DNA of 64,000 nt. It comes from Fen-1135 sp963705275. GTDB taxonomy: Bacteria; Desulfobacterota; Syntrophia; Syntrophales; UBA2185. Under the pieces are notes generated by a model. That model was not told where the DNA came from, searched no databases, and was given only the letters and a program-made list of their open reading frames with translations. The position numbers and the translations under genes are program-made. The DNA is taken from assembly GCA_963705275.1 (NCBI GenBank), contig OY970063.1:1-64000 (forward strand). Reading direction: 5' to 3'. Positions 55,001-64,000 of the stretch are shown here, piece after piece (positions within the stretch are counted from its first letter, which is position 1; each line of letters starts with the position of its first letter).

Positions 55001-55278
55001 TGATCTTGACAATGAGATAAATTGTTCACGGCCCTGGTCATACCGTTCAAGAATGATGAATAAGAACCGCGTCTCCGACCGGCATACAAAAATTGCAATA
55101 GTCAAATACTCCGCGAGCCAACCCCGGAAACGTGGATTATTCAAAAACTATGCACGGGCTTATTGTTAGCTTATTCCTACCATTATGCTTCCATTTAATT
55201 CGCGTTGCATTCCACCTTATAGTCACATTATTCTGATAGAAAGATAAGCAACAGATCCAACACTTGGAGGTAGCAATA

Positions 55279-55371
55279 TTGAAGAAAAGGAAATTTTTGA
55301 TCTTCGCCAGGCCGCTTTGTCGTATCTTCATGCAGGCAGGGACTTATTATAACGAGCTTGAGGGAATGTGA
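55279..55371 (+). CDS. possible 30-residue leader peptide before FKBP gene
   Basis: A TTG at 55279 follows GGAGGTAGCAATA and opens 30 codons (MKKRKFLIFARPLCRIFMQA) ending six bases before the FKBP start. The upstream bases TGGAGGTAGCAA and the KKRKFLI start resemble those of the multicopper oxidase gene, so it could be a remnant of a related gene start. Confidence 0.3.
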   Translation: MKKRKFLIFARPLCRIFMQAGTYYNELEGM

Positions 55372-55376
55372 CGGCA

Positions 55377-56411
55377 ATGAAGATGGTACGTATATTGATA
55401 ATAGCAGCCTTGGGATTATTCCTTGTGACTGCTCCGGCGAGCGGTGAGGGAACTCAGTTTTCAAAGAATAAGAGGGAGATGCGAAGCTACGCGATGGGAG
55501 TAGAGATTCTGAAAGACTTCAACCGGAACAGATTTAGTTACGATCTGGATAAGGTGCTGCAAGGCATGAAGGACGCGGCGGCGGGCGGCAAGCTCCTGTG
55601 GAGCGAGGAAGTGCTCACGACGACCTGGAACATGACTGTAGCGGAACTCAAGCAGAAGAAAGGGGAAGCCATGGCAGGCCTGTCCCGGCAACAGCTTGAG
55701 AGGCAGGCGCGGATTGCGCAGCAGGAAAAAAACAAGAAGAAGCAGGAGGAGCTTCTCGCTAAGAATATGACGGAGGAAGGCGAGGAGAGCCAGCTTTCAA
55801 AGAATAAGAGGGAGATGCAGAGCTACGCGATGGGAGTCGAGATTCTGAGGAATTTTAACCGGCAGAGACTCGATTACGATCTGGATATGGTGCTGAGAGG
55901 CCTAAAGGACGCGGCGGAAGGCGGCAAACTCCTGTGGAGCGAAGAATCTCTTGCAACCGTCCACAGAAAGGCCGGTTCGGAACTCAGGTATATGAGAGGG
56001 CAAGACCGGATGAGGACGCAGCGGGATAACTTGAAAGCGGGAGAGGAGTTCCTCGCCGCGAATAAGACAAAGGAAGGCGTAGTGGCGCTTCCCAGCGGCC
56101 TGCAGTACGAGATCCTCAAGGCAGGTGACGGCAGGAAGCCGACCGACGCAGACACAGTTGAATTCCGGTATCGCGGCACCCACATCGACGGGACCGAGTT
56201 CGACAATTCCGAGCAAAACGGGCAACCGGCTATTCTCAAGAAGGTCGCCGAAGTCATCCCCGGCTGGCGGGAGGCCTTCAAACTCATGTCCGTAGGCTCC
56301 AAATGGCAGCTCTTCATCCCCTCCCAACTCGCTTACGGACAGCGGGGATCGGGCAAGATCGGGCCCTACGAGACAACCATCTATGAACTTGAGCTCGTCG
56401 CAATCAAGTGA
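55377..56411 (+). CDS. FKBP-type peptidyl-prolyl isomerase, duplicated N-terminal domain
   Basis: The 344-residue exported protein has a signal peptide ending TAPASG, then two tandem copies of an FKBP_N-like dimerisation domain (about residues 25-100 and 140-215; KNKREMRSYAMGVEILKDFN and KNKREMQSYAMGVEILRNFN), a charged coiled linker between them, and a C-terminal FKBP catalytic domain: LPSGLQYEILKAGDG, VEFRYRGTHIDGTEFDNS, VIPGWREAFKLMSVGSKWQL and IPSQLAYGQRG. It resembles periplasmic FkpA/Mip foldases, which normally have only one N-terminal domain. It may help fold the many secreted proteins here. A GTG at 55368 is an alternative start. Confidence 0.88.
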   Translation: MKMVRILIIAALGLFLVTAPASGEGTQFSKNKREMRSYAMGVEILKDFNRNRFSYDLDKVLQGMKDAAAGGKLLWSEEVLTTTWNMTVAELKQKKGEAMAGLSRQQLERQARIAQQEKNKKKQEELLAKNMTEEGEESQLSKNKREMQSYAMGVEILRNFNRQRLDYDLDMVLRGLKDAAEGGKLLWSEESLATVHRKAGSELRYMRGQDRMRTQRDNLKAGEEFLAANKTKEGVVALPSGLQYEILKAGDGRKPTDADTVEFRYRGTHIDGTEFDNSEQNGQPAILKKVAEVIPGWREAFKLMSVGSKWQLFIPSQLAYGQRGSGKIGPYETTIYELELVAIK

Positions 56412-56574
56412 TCTGGAGCAAACTTCCCTGCTTCCGCGGGGAATTGGCATAAGTAACATGAGGAGGTGGAATAGGAAAAAAGAGGCAACAAACATCAGAA
56501 GATGAACATGAGAACGAGAAAAAAAGTGCAAACAATGGAGGTAGCAACTTTTGAAGAAACAAGGAGGAAACTTT

Positions 56575-59500
56575 ATGAAGAAGAAGAAATTTTTGATGTG
56601 GCTCTGCCTGCTTCTGGTGGCAGTGGCGCTCTCCTGGGGAATTGACCAGGCCGGCGCCCAAGTAATCGTGCCGGTAGGAGCAGCAGGATTCAACCCGAAT
56701 GTGGATTACAATATACCCAATTTCGCTTACAGCCCGAACATCAGGAAGTTCGTGGACAGCCTGCCCGGTCTCGGTGCGGCGGGATGCGTGTTGGGCAACC
56801 CTCTGGGCACGGGGACGTGCAATGAGAATAATCTTGGTCAATACATCCCCGTGGCCGTTCCGGACACGACAACCTATCCGGATGCGGACTACTACGTGAT
56901 CGGCGCCACGCAGTACACCTGAAGATGCACTCGGACCTGCCGCCGACCACGCTGCGGGGCTACCGGCAGGAAAATGCCACGGATCCCCGGATTCAAAATG
57001 TCAACCAATACCTGGGACCCTTAATCATCGGCAGGTCCTATGACCCGACCAAGCCGGACCTCGTGAACGGAAACGGCAGGGCGATCCGCCTTCTGTTTAA
57101 GAACGAGCTCCCGACCGGCGCGGCCGGCAACCTCTTCGTGCCCGTGGACACCACCCTCATGGGCGCAGGTATGGGGCCTGCCCCCGGGCAAGAGTACACG
57201 CAGAACCGCGTCTCCATTCCTCACCTCCACGGCGGCGCAACCCCGTGGATCAGTGACGGGACGCCCTTCCAGTGGCTCACCCCGGCCGGGGAAGGTCGCA
57301 CGCTGGGCAATCCCCTCTACCAGAAAGGCGCGAGTTTCCAGAACGTGCCAGATATGATTGGTGCGGGCAAATCCATCCCCTCGCCTAACACTGGCGATGG
57401 AATGGCAACGCTCTATTGGTCCAACCAGCAGAGTGCAAGACTCATGTTCTACCACGACCATGCCCAGGGGATAACCCGCCTGAACGTCTATGCAGGCGTG
57501 GCCGCGGGCATGTTACTGGTCGATCAGGCTGAGGACGACATGATCGACGGCACCAATGTCTCCGGCGCCTTCACGACGCCCAAGGCGGTCCTGCCCAATC
57601 TGGGCGGGGTGTATAGATATGGAATCCCCCTGGTCATCCAGGACAAGACTTTCGTCAACGATGCCACCACGCCTCCGGGCGCGGGATTCACGGGGACTCC
57701 AACCGCGCTCACCGCGACTGTCGATCCGCTCTGGTACAATGTCGGCCAGACCTGGATAGGCGGTACGGGCTCTGTCCCGGGAGGCGGCAGTCTCTGGATG
57801 GCCCACGAGGTTATGCCGAACGAGGACATTTATGATCCGAGCGGCGCGAACCCCCTGGGCCGGTGGGACTATGGCCCCTGGGTGGTCCCAGCGACCATCC
57901 CCGTATATCCCAACCTGCCGAGCCCCAGCATCACGCCGGAATTCTTCGCCGATACGATGGTGGTCAACGGCACCGCCTTTCCTTACGTCGACGCTGCCGC
58001 CGACGGCCGTTCGTTTCCGGATCCTGAATGCCTGCAACGACCGGTCGCTCAACCTCTCGCTCTTTGTAGCCGACCCGGCCCATCCGACGGAAGTCAAGAT
58101 AGTGCCTGCCCGCTTTAATGAGGCCTATCCGAACTGGCCGGCTGACGGCCGTATGGGCGGGACAGTCGATCCGACAACCCAGGGGCCTTCCTGGATTCAG
58201 ATCGGCACCGAAGGCGGAATTCTGCCGCAGGTAGCGGTGATTGCTCCGCAGGCGGTTACATTCGAGCAAAGCCGGCTGGTCCCGACTATCTTAGACGTCC
58301 TCGACCAGTCGCTTCTTTTGATGCCGGCCATGCGCGCCGACGTGATCGTGGACCTCTCCGCTTATGCGGGGAAGACCCTGATCCTTTACAACGACGCACC
58401 GGCGCCCATGCCCCTCTATGACGATCGCTATGACCTCTCCACGGGCAAGGGTGATCTGAGGTCCCAGGGCGGCGCGCCAGACAGCTCGCCCGGTTTCGGG
58501 CCCAATACCCGGACGGTCATGCAGATTCGGGTGGCCGCTTCCGGCGCAACTCCGGCCTTTGACCTGGCCTCGCTGCAGGCAGCGCTGCCGCAGGCCTACA
58601 AGGCCACGCAGCCCCCGCCTATCGTGCCGCAGGCAGCCTATAACGCGGCCTTTGGCACGAACTACAGCAATCTCTATGCCCGGATCACGGATGCTACCTT
58701 GAATCTCACCGGCACCACTCAGCCCGTTTCCAAGGTTCGGACTATCATAGGGGGCTCCGGTTATACCACAGCCGCCCACTGTCACTTTTATTACCGCCGA
58801 CGGGAACGGGTCAGGAGCCGCGGCAACGGCCTACCTGAACGGCGTTACCGGGGGAATCACGGTGACAGCAGGGGGCAGCGGCTATACGCTTCCTCCAGTG
58901 GTCGGCATCACGCCAGACCCGCTTGAGCCTTCTCCTGGCACCATTGTGGCCGCAACGGCTTTTGCCTCCATATCAGGCGGCCTCGTTACCGCCATCACTA
59001 TCGACCAGCCGGGCCACAATTATACCCTCAATCCGACGGTCACCATTACCAGGGCAGTCGGTGATACGACCGGTACGGGGGCCACGGCAGCGGCATTAAT
59101 TTCCATCGGTGTTGTGTCCGATATCGTGGTCACCAACGGAGGATCGGGCTACACCAGGGCTCCTTTTGTTTATCTCCTCGGGGGAGGCGGAACGGGAGCC
59201 AATGCCGATGCCATGCTGGTCGGCGATGTCCCGATAGAAACGAAGAACCTCACCGAAGGGTTCGACCCGTGGTACGGCCGGATGAACCTCCTGCTCGGCA
59301 CCACTCCGTCCCCCCTTCTCCCGACGGCCCCGGCGCCTCAGGTGCCCGGCATAGCATTTTACATCGATCCGCCGTCGGATTACTGGTATGATAACCAGGT
59401 ACAGATCTTTACCCTGGCGCACCTCGGCGCCGACAGCCATCCGATACACTTTCATCTGGCGAACCTCCAGGTGATCAACCGGGTGGACGCGACCAACACG

Positions 59501-61201
59501 ATTCTGCCGCCCGATCCCAACGAACTGGGCTGGCGGGAAACCATCCGGACGAACCCCTTTGCGGATGTCATCTTGGCAGTGAAGCCGAAGTCGATGATAC
59601 TCCCCTTTGCAATACCGAGGAGCAGCAGGCTTTTGGACCCGACGACCGTTGCCGGTTCCACGGCCAACTGGGTACAGCCGGCACCAGTACCGGGCACGCC
59701 CACACCGGCCGGTATCTCCAATGTGCTGACCGATTACAACTGGGAATATGTCTGGCATTGCCACATCCTGGGCCATGAAGAATTTGACGGGATGCGGCCG
59801 ATTGTGTTTAATCCCATCTTGGCGGCTCATCCAACGGGTAGTGCGAATCTGGTCCTAACTCCTAAGCCGCATATCGTTGGTGCCCTTAACGCTGGGGTTT
59901 ATAAAAATACGGCAGTTACCTGGACAAGGGGAGCTCTGACGAACCCCGTCAGCGGCGTCACTTACTGGTATCGTTTCAGCACCAATAACGGCACGACCAC
60001 GACGGTGCGGCGTAATTACGCCAGCGGCACCACCTATGCCATGCCGGCCAACACACTAACAGTTGGCTCTTACACGATGATCGTCGATGCGCGACCCAGC
60101 ACACGCGGCCGCGACAGACCCGCCGACTGCAACAGGGGTGTTGGACTTTGAGGTCATCCCGCCTAACCCCACGGGAGTGACGTTAACTCCCAGTGTAGCG
60201 AGTCCACATGCTTACCCAATTACGTTTACAGCGGCGGGATCAGGTTCTGCTAATTACCAGTATCGATTCAATGTGGATGGCGTGGTGGCGCAGGACTACA
60301 GCACAACCGCCACGTTTACGCTGCCTCTCTCAACTCCTGCGGGCGCTCACAGCGTAACTGTGGATGTACGAACCAGTGATCTTTCGACAGTAGTCGACAT
60401 CCGCACCTATTGCATACACTGTCCTGACGCCAACCGGGCTATTCTATGGTAGCTTCAGTTCAGGACTCTCCGGCATCTATGAATGGAATGGCACTACACT
60501 GGCTCAAATTAACACGAGCCAGGCGCAAAGCATGGCAGCCGCAGGTTCATTATTGTACGCGTCCTTTGCGGGGAGCTGGCATCTCGGAATGGAATGGGAC
60601 AACCTGGAGTCACCTCAATGGGGTTAACCCAACAAATATGACTGCCTCCGGTTCAAATTTATATGTTAGCGGACTGAGCGGCGGTCCTGGTGTCTGGCAG
60701 TGGAATGGGACTACATGGAGTCAACTCAATGGGATTGATCCAGCAAATATGACTGCCTCCGGTTCAAATTTATATGTTAGCGGACTGAGCGGCGGTCCTG
60801 GTGTCTGGCAGTGGAATGGGACTACATGGAGTCAACTCAATGGGATTGATCCAGCAAATATGACTGCCTCCGGTTCAAATTTATATGTTAGCGGACTGAG
60901 CGGCGGTCCTGGTGTCTGGCAATGGAATGGGACAACATGGAGTCACCTCAATGGGGTTAACCCAACAAATATGACTGCCTCCGGTTCAAATTTATATGTT
61001 AGCGGACTGAGCGGCGGTCCTGGTGTCTGGCAATGGAATGGGACTACATGGAGTCACCTTAATGGGATTGATCCTGCAATGATGGTTGCCTCGGCATCGA
61101 ACTTGTATGCTGACATCACGGGATCAGGTGTCTATCAATTTAATGGCGCTACCTGGACTCGAATTACAGCAGTCGATCCGACAGTCATGGCAGGCTTCTA
61201 A
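56575..61201 (+). pseudogene. exoprotein D: multicopper oxidase with GSTLY repeat tail, frameshifted
   Basis: The ATG at 56575 (AAGGAGG before it) starts a signal peptide ending QAGAQ. A three-domain multicopper oxidase follows with all copper motifs: IPHLHGG, MFYHDHAQGITRLNVYAG, SHPIHFHLANLQV and the T1/T3 motif VWHCHILGHEEFDGM. Between the second and third cupredoxin domains lie about 180 extra residues with GGSGYT-type repeats. After the oxidase come two Ig-like domains (about 59860-60400) and five or more GSTLY-type repeats, four of them exact 111-base units. Frame breaks are near 56919, 57990, 58775, 60090, 60440 and 60580; mending each gives about 1,540 residues. Resembles CotA/bilirubin-oxidase types; substrate (metal or phenol) unknown. 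Confidence 0.78.
60460..61190 (+). repeat. GSTLY-repeat array D (four exact 111-bp units plus edges)
   Basis: GGTTCAAATTTATATGTTAG recurs at 60650, 60761, 60872 and 60983, exactly 111 bases apart, and the frame is intact from about 60590 to 61201. The 37-residue consensus has GVWQWNGTTWSQLNGIDPAN and MTASGSNLYVSGLSGGP. Flanking units are more diverged. Confidence 0.92.
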
Positions 61202-61261
61202 ACCGACTATTGTCAACGCGGTTTTGAGTTGGTAAAGTTTTTAAGTCAGTAAACACCTTTT

Positions 61262-61296
61262 ATCGGGGAGGGAGAAATCCCTCCCCGATCTCTTTC
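61262..61296 (+). terminator. shared hairpin terminator, copy D
   Basis: A perfect 12-bp stem: ATCGGGGAGGGA (61262-61273) with TCCCTCCCCGAT (61278-61289), followed by CTCTTTCTG. Confidence 0.87.
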
Positions 61297-61449
61297 TGAA
61301 CAGCACTTCTATAGCGCCCGGCACCCTGCCACTTTGAAGTCAAGAGAGTCATCATCGAGAAGCTTTCAGATACTTGATTATCCGTTCCAATGCCAAAAAA
61401 GGATGCGAACGAACCCTCACGAACGTAACATGGGTTGCGGTCTTACCAC

Positions 61450-61660
61450 ACCCTTTTCCCTTGCAGTTAAATGGTAGGTGTACTAATCTAAAGTGAAATG
61501 CTTGACAATTTATTGCAACGAAGAGCAAACTCCTCAATCTTAGCTTCTAAGGACAGAGACCTCCTATTCTCTAAGAAATGACAGAAAAGTTTTCAGAATG
61601 AGAGGAGAGGTCTGTCGTTAACAGGATCTATGTAATTGAAAGAGCGGAGCTGCGTCTTCA
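61450..61660 (+). promoter_or_regulatory. duplicated intergenic element, copy 2 (candidate structured RNA)
   Basis: This aligns with 54768-55000. Relative to copy 1 the pair TCCT/AGGA becomes TTCT/AGAA, and in CCTCCTATTC with GAATGAGAGG one C-G pair becomes T-G, so pairing is kept. A TTGACA lies at 61503-61508. The element precedes the beta-helix gene by about 80 bases. Confidence 0.45.
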
Positions 61661-61742
61661 TTTTATAAACAGACAGTCTGCGTAAAACAGAAGTCTTAAG
61701 AGAAGATCAGTAAAGACCGGGGCGACGGAGCGCGGAAATTAC

Positions 61743-63764
61743 ATGAAGAAAATACAGGCATTTATATTCTTTATAATTTTGGTCTTTACGACGACAGGTT
61801 ATTCGGGAGCCATAACCGACAGACCCATCGGCGAGCAGGATATCAAATACTATGATGGTGTAACAAGCACCTTCACAAGAGACACATCAACGGGAGGCAA
61901 GATAACCCTTGACAAAGTAGGAAGTGAAGTTGATGTTTTAATGGTTTATGGCGGCGGGGTGAACTACACCGATGCCGCCATTGTTTCTGCGTTGACTGCT
62001 ATCGGCGCTACGAAGCAAGTAACGATAATCCTCAGACCTGGCACTTGGTTAATTACTGACAATCTTGCCATATCGAGCAATGTTAATTTTAGGATTGCTG
62101 CGGGGGCATTACTATCCATTCCGACCACTAAGACTCTTGCCATCAACGGCCCCTTTGAAGCGGGACTCTATCGGGTCTTTAATTGTGTGGGAACGGGCAA
62201 AGTGGTCTTTGGAGTGGGTTCAGTTAAAGAGGTTTATCCTCAGTGGTTTGGGGCATATAATGACGGAACTCATGCGACAGAAACAGCAGCAGCTTTTAAC
62301 CAAGCGATTGCTTCGCTTCCCGGTGGAGGGCTTATCAGCGTACCCGCTGGTGAATATCAAGTAGACCACATCATTGACGTAAAATCTGGCATAAGTATAC
62401 AAGGGGCATGCAATACTGACCGCTATTATGGGGAATTAACTGGTAAGGAAAGGGCGACATTTATCTACCCGGGGCCAGCTCTTGGTTGGATTTTCAATGT
62501 CGGTGGCGGCGTACGAGATATAAGTTTCAACCGTCTTGCAATGAGCGCTGTAGCGTCTCCTACGTCTAACACAGGCCCAAGTACGTACGCGAGCGGTATA
62601 AACTTTGAGGGAGGTTGGCCCCACAGTACATACCGAATAGAAATAAATAATGTGACATTTTATAATTTCTATTATGCAATTAGCGTAAAGATGACCAATA
62701 TAATGCAGGCATGGCAGTGTGATTCATTTCTAATAAACCACTGTACTTTCTTTAACAATAAAGTTGGCGTGTATTTTGACTCCATCAACGCCGATTACTG
62801 GCATTTCGCTACTTGCACTTTCATAATACCGAATAACGGCTATGGAGTCTATTGTAAGAATGCAGGGTTTCTCCTGTTTACAAATTGTGCTGTTGGAGGC
62901 AAGAACGCTGGTGTGACAAATAATAATTATTTTATGTATATACAGCTAAACCACGACAATGTTACGTTCATCGGCTGTCAAGCAGAATCGTTACAGGCCT
63001 TCTTGAATGTCGGGCCGACTGCGGTTGGACTTGGCAGTTACGACGAGGCACTATATCCTATTTCATTTGATGGGTGTATCTTTGAGTGCCCAAACCTCAT
63101 CCAAAGACGAACCAAACTTGTTAGCAAAAATTCAAGGTATCATTACAATATTGATGTGACCGGAGATGATGTTTTGATTGATTCTTATAGTGACAGCTTT
63201 AGCACCGATTCGGCGTTTACACCGATTACGCCCGCTACGTCGGATATTTCCGGAACTGGTACGTTAGTTACTGTTAATTATACTCGTCATGGGCTTGTTG
63301 ATTTCGATTGGATAAATGTAGGTGGGTCGTCTACCACCGGCTATAATGTAGATAAAACTTCCATCATTATTAATTCTGCTGATTCATTTAGTTACTTTGC
63401 TACGGGTAAAGGCACGCCAACCACTGCACCTGCCATAAGAAAGTATGCAAGACCGATTAGGGGTACTGTGCATACATTTCCTCATGCCTATAGGATGTCA
63501 TCTGGCAGGCCAATAAACATATTTACTCCAATGCATATTGGGGATGAAGTTTTTGACAAAACGAACTCCATTTTTTACAAAGCCATAGGCCTCCGTACGA
63601 CAGATTGGGCGCCTATTATTCCGTTCCATAACCGGATATATAACGGAGATCCAAATAATCACCTAACACCGTTTTATGTCGGAGAGGAGGTTTTAGATTT
63701 GTCCAATGGCAAGTGGTACAAGTCGATAAACACTCTTATAGATGGATGGGCAGGTCTAAATTAG
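61743..63764 (+). CDS. secreted right-handed beta-helix protein, pectate-lyase-like
   Basis: The 673-residue protein has a signal peptide ending TTGYSGA. A region typical of pectate-lyase superfamily and phage tailspike-like helices follows: VYPQWFGAYNDGTHATETAA, AFNQAIASLPGGGLISVPAG and EYQVDHIIDV. Then come parallel-helix turns with Asn/Cys ladders (INNVTFYNFYYAISVKM, FLINHCTFFNNKVGVYFDS, DNVTFIGCQAESLQ). The last 200 residues contain two similar segments (FTPMHIGDEVFDKTNSIFYK and LTPFYVGEEVLDLSNGKWYK). It probably binds or cleaves a polysaccharide, which fits the sugar-nucleotide gene that follows. Frame is intact, unlike its neighbours. Confidence 0.82.
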   Translation: MKKIQAFIFFIILVFTTTGYSGAITDRPIGEQDIKYYDGVTSTFTRDTSTGGKITLDKVGSEVDVLMVYGGGVNYTDAAIVSALTAIGATKQVTIILRPGTWLITDNLAISSNVNFRIAAGALLSIPTTKTLAINGPFEAGLYRVFNCVGTGKVVFGVGSVKEVYPQWFGAYNDGTHATETAAAFNQAIASLPGGGLISVPAGEYQVDHIIDVKSGISIQGACNTDRYYGELTGKERATFIYPGPALGWIFNVGGGVRDISFNRLAMSAVASPTSNTGPSTYASGINFEGGWPHSTYRIEINNVTFYNFYYAISVKMTNIMQAWQCDSFLINHCTFFNNKVGVYFDSINADYWHFATCTFIIPNNGYGVYCKNAGFLLFTNCAVGGKNAGVTNNNYFMYIQLNHDNVTFIGCQAESLQAFLNVGPTAVGLGSYDEALYPISFDGCIFECPNLIQRRTKLVSKNSRYHYNIDVTGDDVLIDSYSDSFSTDSAFTPITPATSDISGTGTLVTVNYTRHGLVDFDWINVGGSSTTGYNVDKTSIIINSADSFSYFATGKGTPTTAPAIRKYARPIRGTVHTFPHAYRMSSGRPINIFTPMHIGDEVFDKTNSIFYKAIGLRTTDWAPIIPFHNRIYNGDPNNHLTPFYVGEEVLDLSNGKWYKSINTLIDGWAGLN

Positions 63765-63848
63765 GATCGCATATATTTTCAGATAGAAGATTGATCCAAT
63801 GTCTAAGGAGATTCGGAAGGGTATCAGGAAATGAGGGGGGTATAGCAA

Positions 63849-64000
63849 ATGTTGGAAAATAAAAGAGTGCTCGTTACCGGTGGAACAGGCTCGCTTGGCA
63901 ACATACTGGTGAGGCGACTTCTCGGCGGCGAAATGGGCAAACCTCGAAAAATAATTATTTTTTCCCGGGACGAAGCTAAACAGCACAATATGCGGATTGC
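63849..64000 (+). CDS. UDP-GlcNAc 4,6-dehydratase-like protein, N-terminal part
   Basis: The window ends 50 codons into this gene. The start MLENKRVLVTGGTGSLGNIL has the Rossmann GxxGxxG loop, and KIIIFSRDEAKQHNM is typical of CapD/FnlA/PseB-type short-chain dehydratases that open surface polysaccharide pathways. A G-rich site precedes the ATG at 63849. The exact subfamily cannot be decided from this fragment. Confidence 0.8.
   Translation, partial: MLENKRVLVTGGTGSLGNILVRRLLGGEMGKPRKIIIFSRDEAKQHNMRI

Noticed and set aside
61743..63764. Phage tailspike and prophage
   Set aside because: The protein has a signal peptide and no phage structural, lysis or replication genes are nearby, so a secreted carbohydrate-active protein is more likely.

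Overview
The window looks like a chromosome segment of a Gram-negative, deltaproteobacteria-like organism (Desulfobacterota; Syntrophales- or Geobacter-like, exact taxon not determinable here). The evidence is the housekeeping order miaB - bifunctional nuclease - xerC - hslV - hslU - argB - argD - argF - argG - argH - small LptM-like lipoprotein - lysA - dapA - dapB - folK - transaldolase - pgsA, together with PEP-CTERM, lipoprotein and outer-membrane proteins and many sensor kinases.

Layout. 1-6.8 kb: a secreted lipoprotein, an interrupted PEP-CTERM repeat protein, a receiver protein with two paralogous histidine kinases, and a PIN toxin whose antitoxin is broken. 6.9-20.7 kb: a type IV pilus/MSHA-like assembly locus. 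A PilM-PilN fusion, PilO-like, PilP-like, secretin, ATPase, platform protein and ExeA-like ATPase form one minus-strand operon; two prepilin-like genes and a reduced PrsK/PrsR-like two-component pair follow, and a lytic transglycosylase plus a TPR protein lie on the plus strand. 21-38.6 kb: the core metabolic block above (tRNA modification, proteolysis, arginine, lysine/DAP, folate, phospholipid). argF and argG each carry one extra base.

38.6-49.3 kb: tRNA-Gly and tRNA-Cys, then two further copies of the 3' half of tRNA-Cys (39.67 and 49.23 kb). This looks like tandem integration at the tRNA gene. The two enclosed segments hold an outer-membrane barrel, a cytochrome c/periplasmic-binding-protein fusion with a partner, a YVTN propeller with a CFI-box C-terminus, a TMTC-like membrane-TPR protein, and the first of four repeat-tailed exoproteins. 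No integrase is visible.

49.3-64 kb: an exoprotein region. Four proteins with unrelated N-termini (unknown; Kelch; papain-like peptidase plus lectin domain; multicopper oxidase) end in the same 35-37 residue repeat and are followed by the same GC-rich hairpin. I read this as a modular C-terminal cassette system, and it is the most unusual thing here. Also present: an FKBP isomerase with a duplicated N-terminal domain, a duplicated intergenic element with compensatory base changes (candidate structured RNA), a secreted beta-helix protein, and the start of a nucleotide-sugar dehydratase gene.

Caution: single-base indels are frequent in the pilin, TMTC and exoprotein genes, and occur once each in argF and argG, while 8.2-28.3 kb is almost clean. 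Sequencing or assembly error, true decay, or both could explain this. Interrupted genes are given as whole loci with the breaks described.
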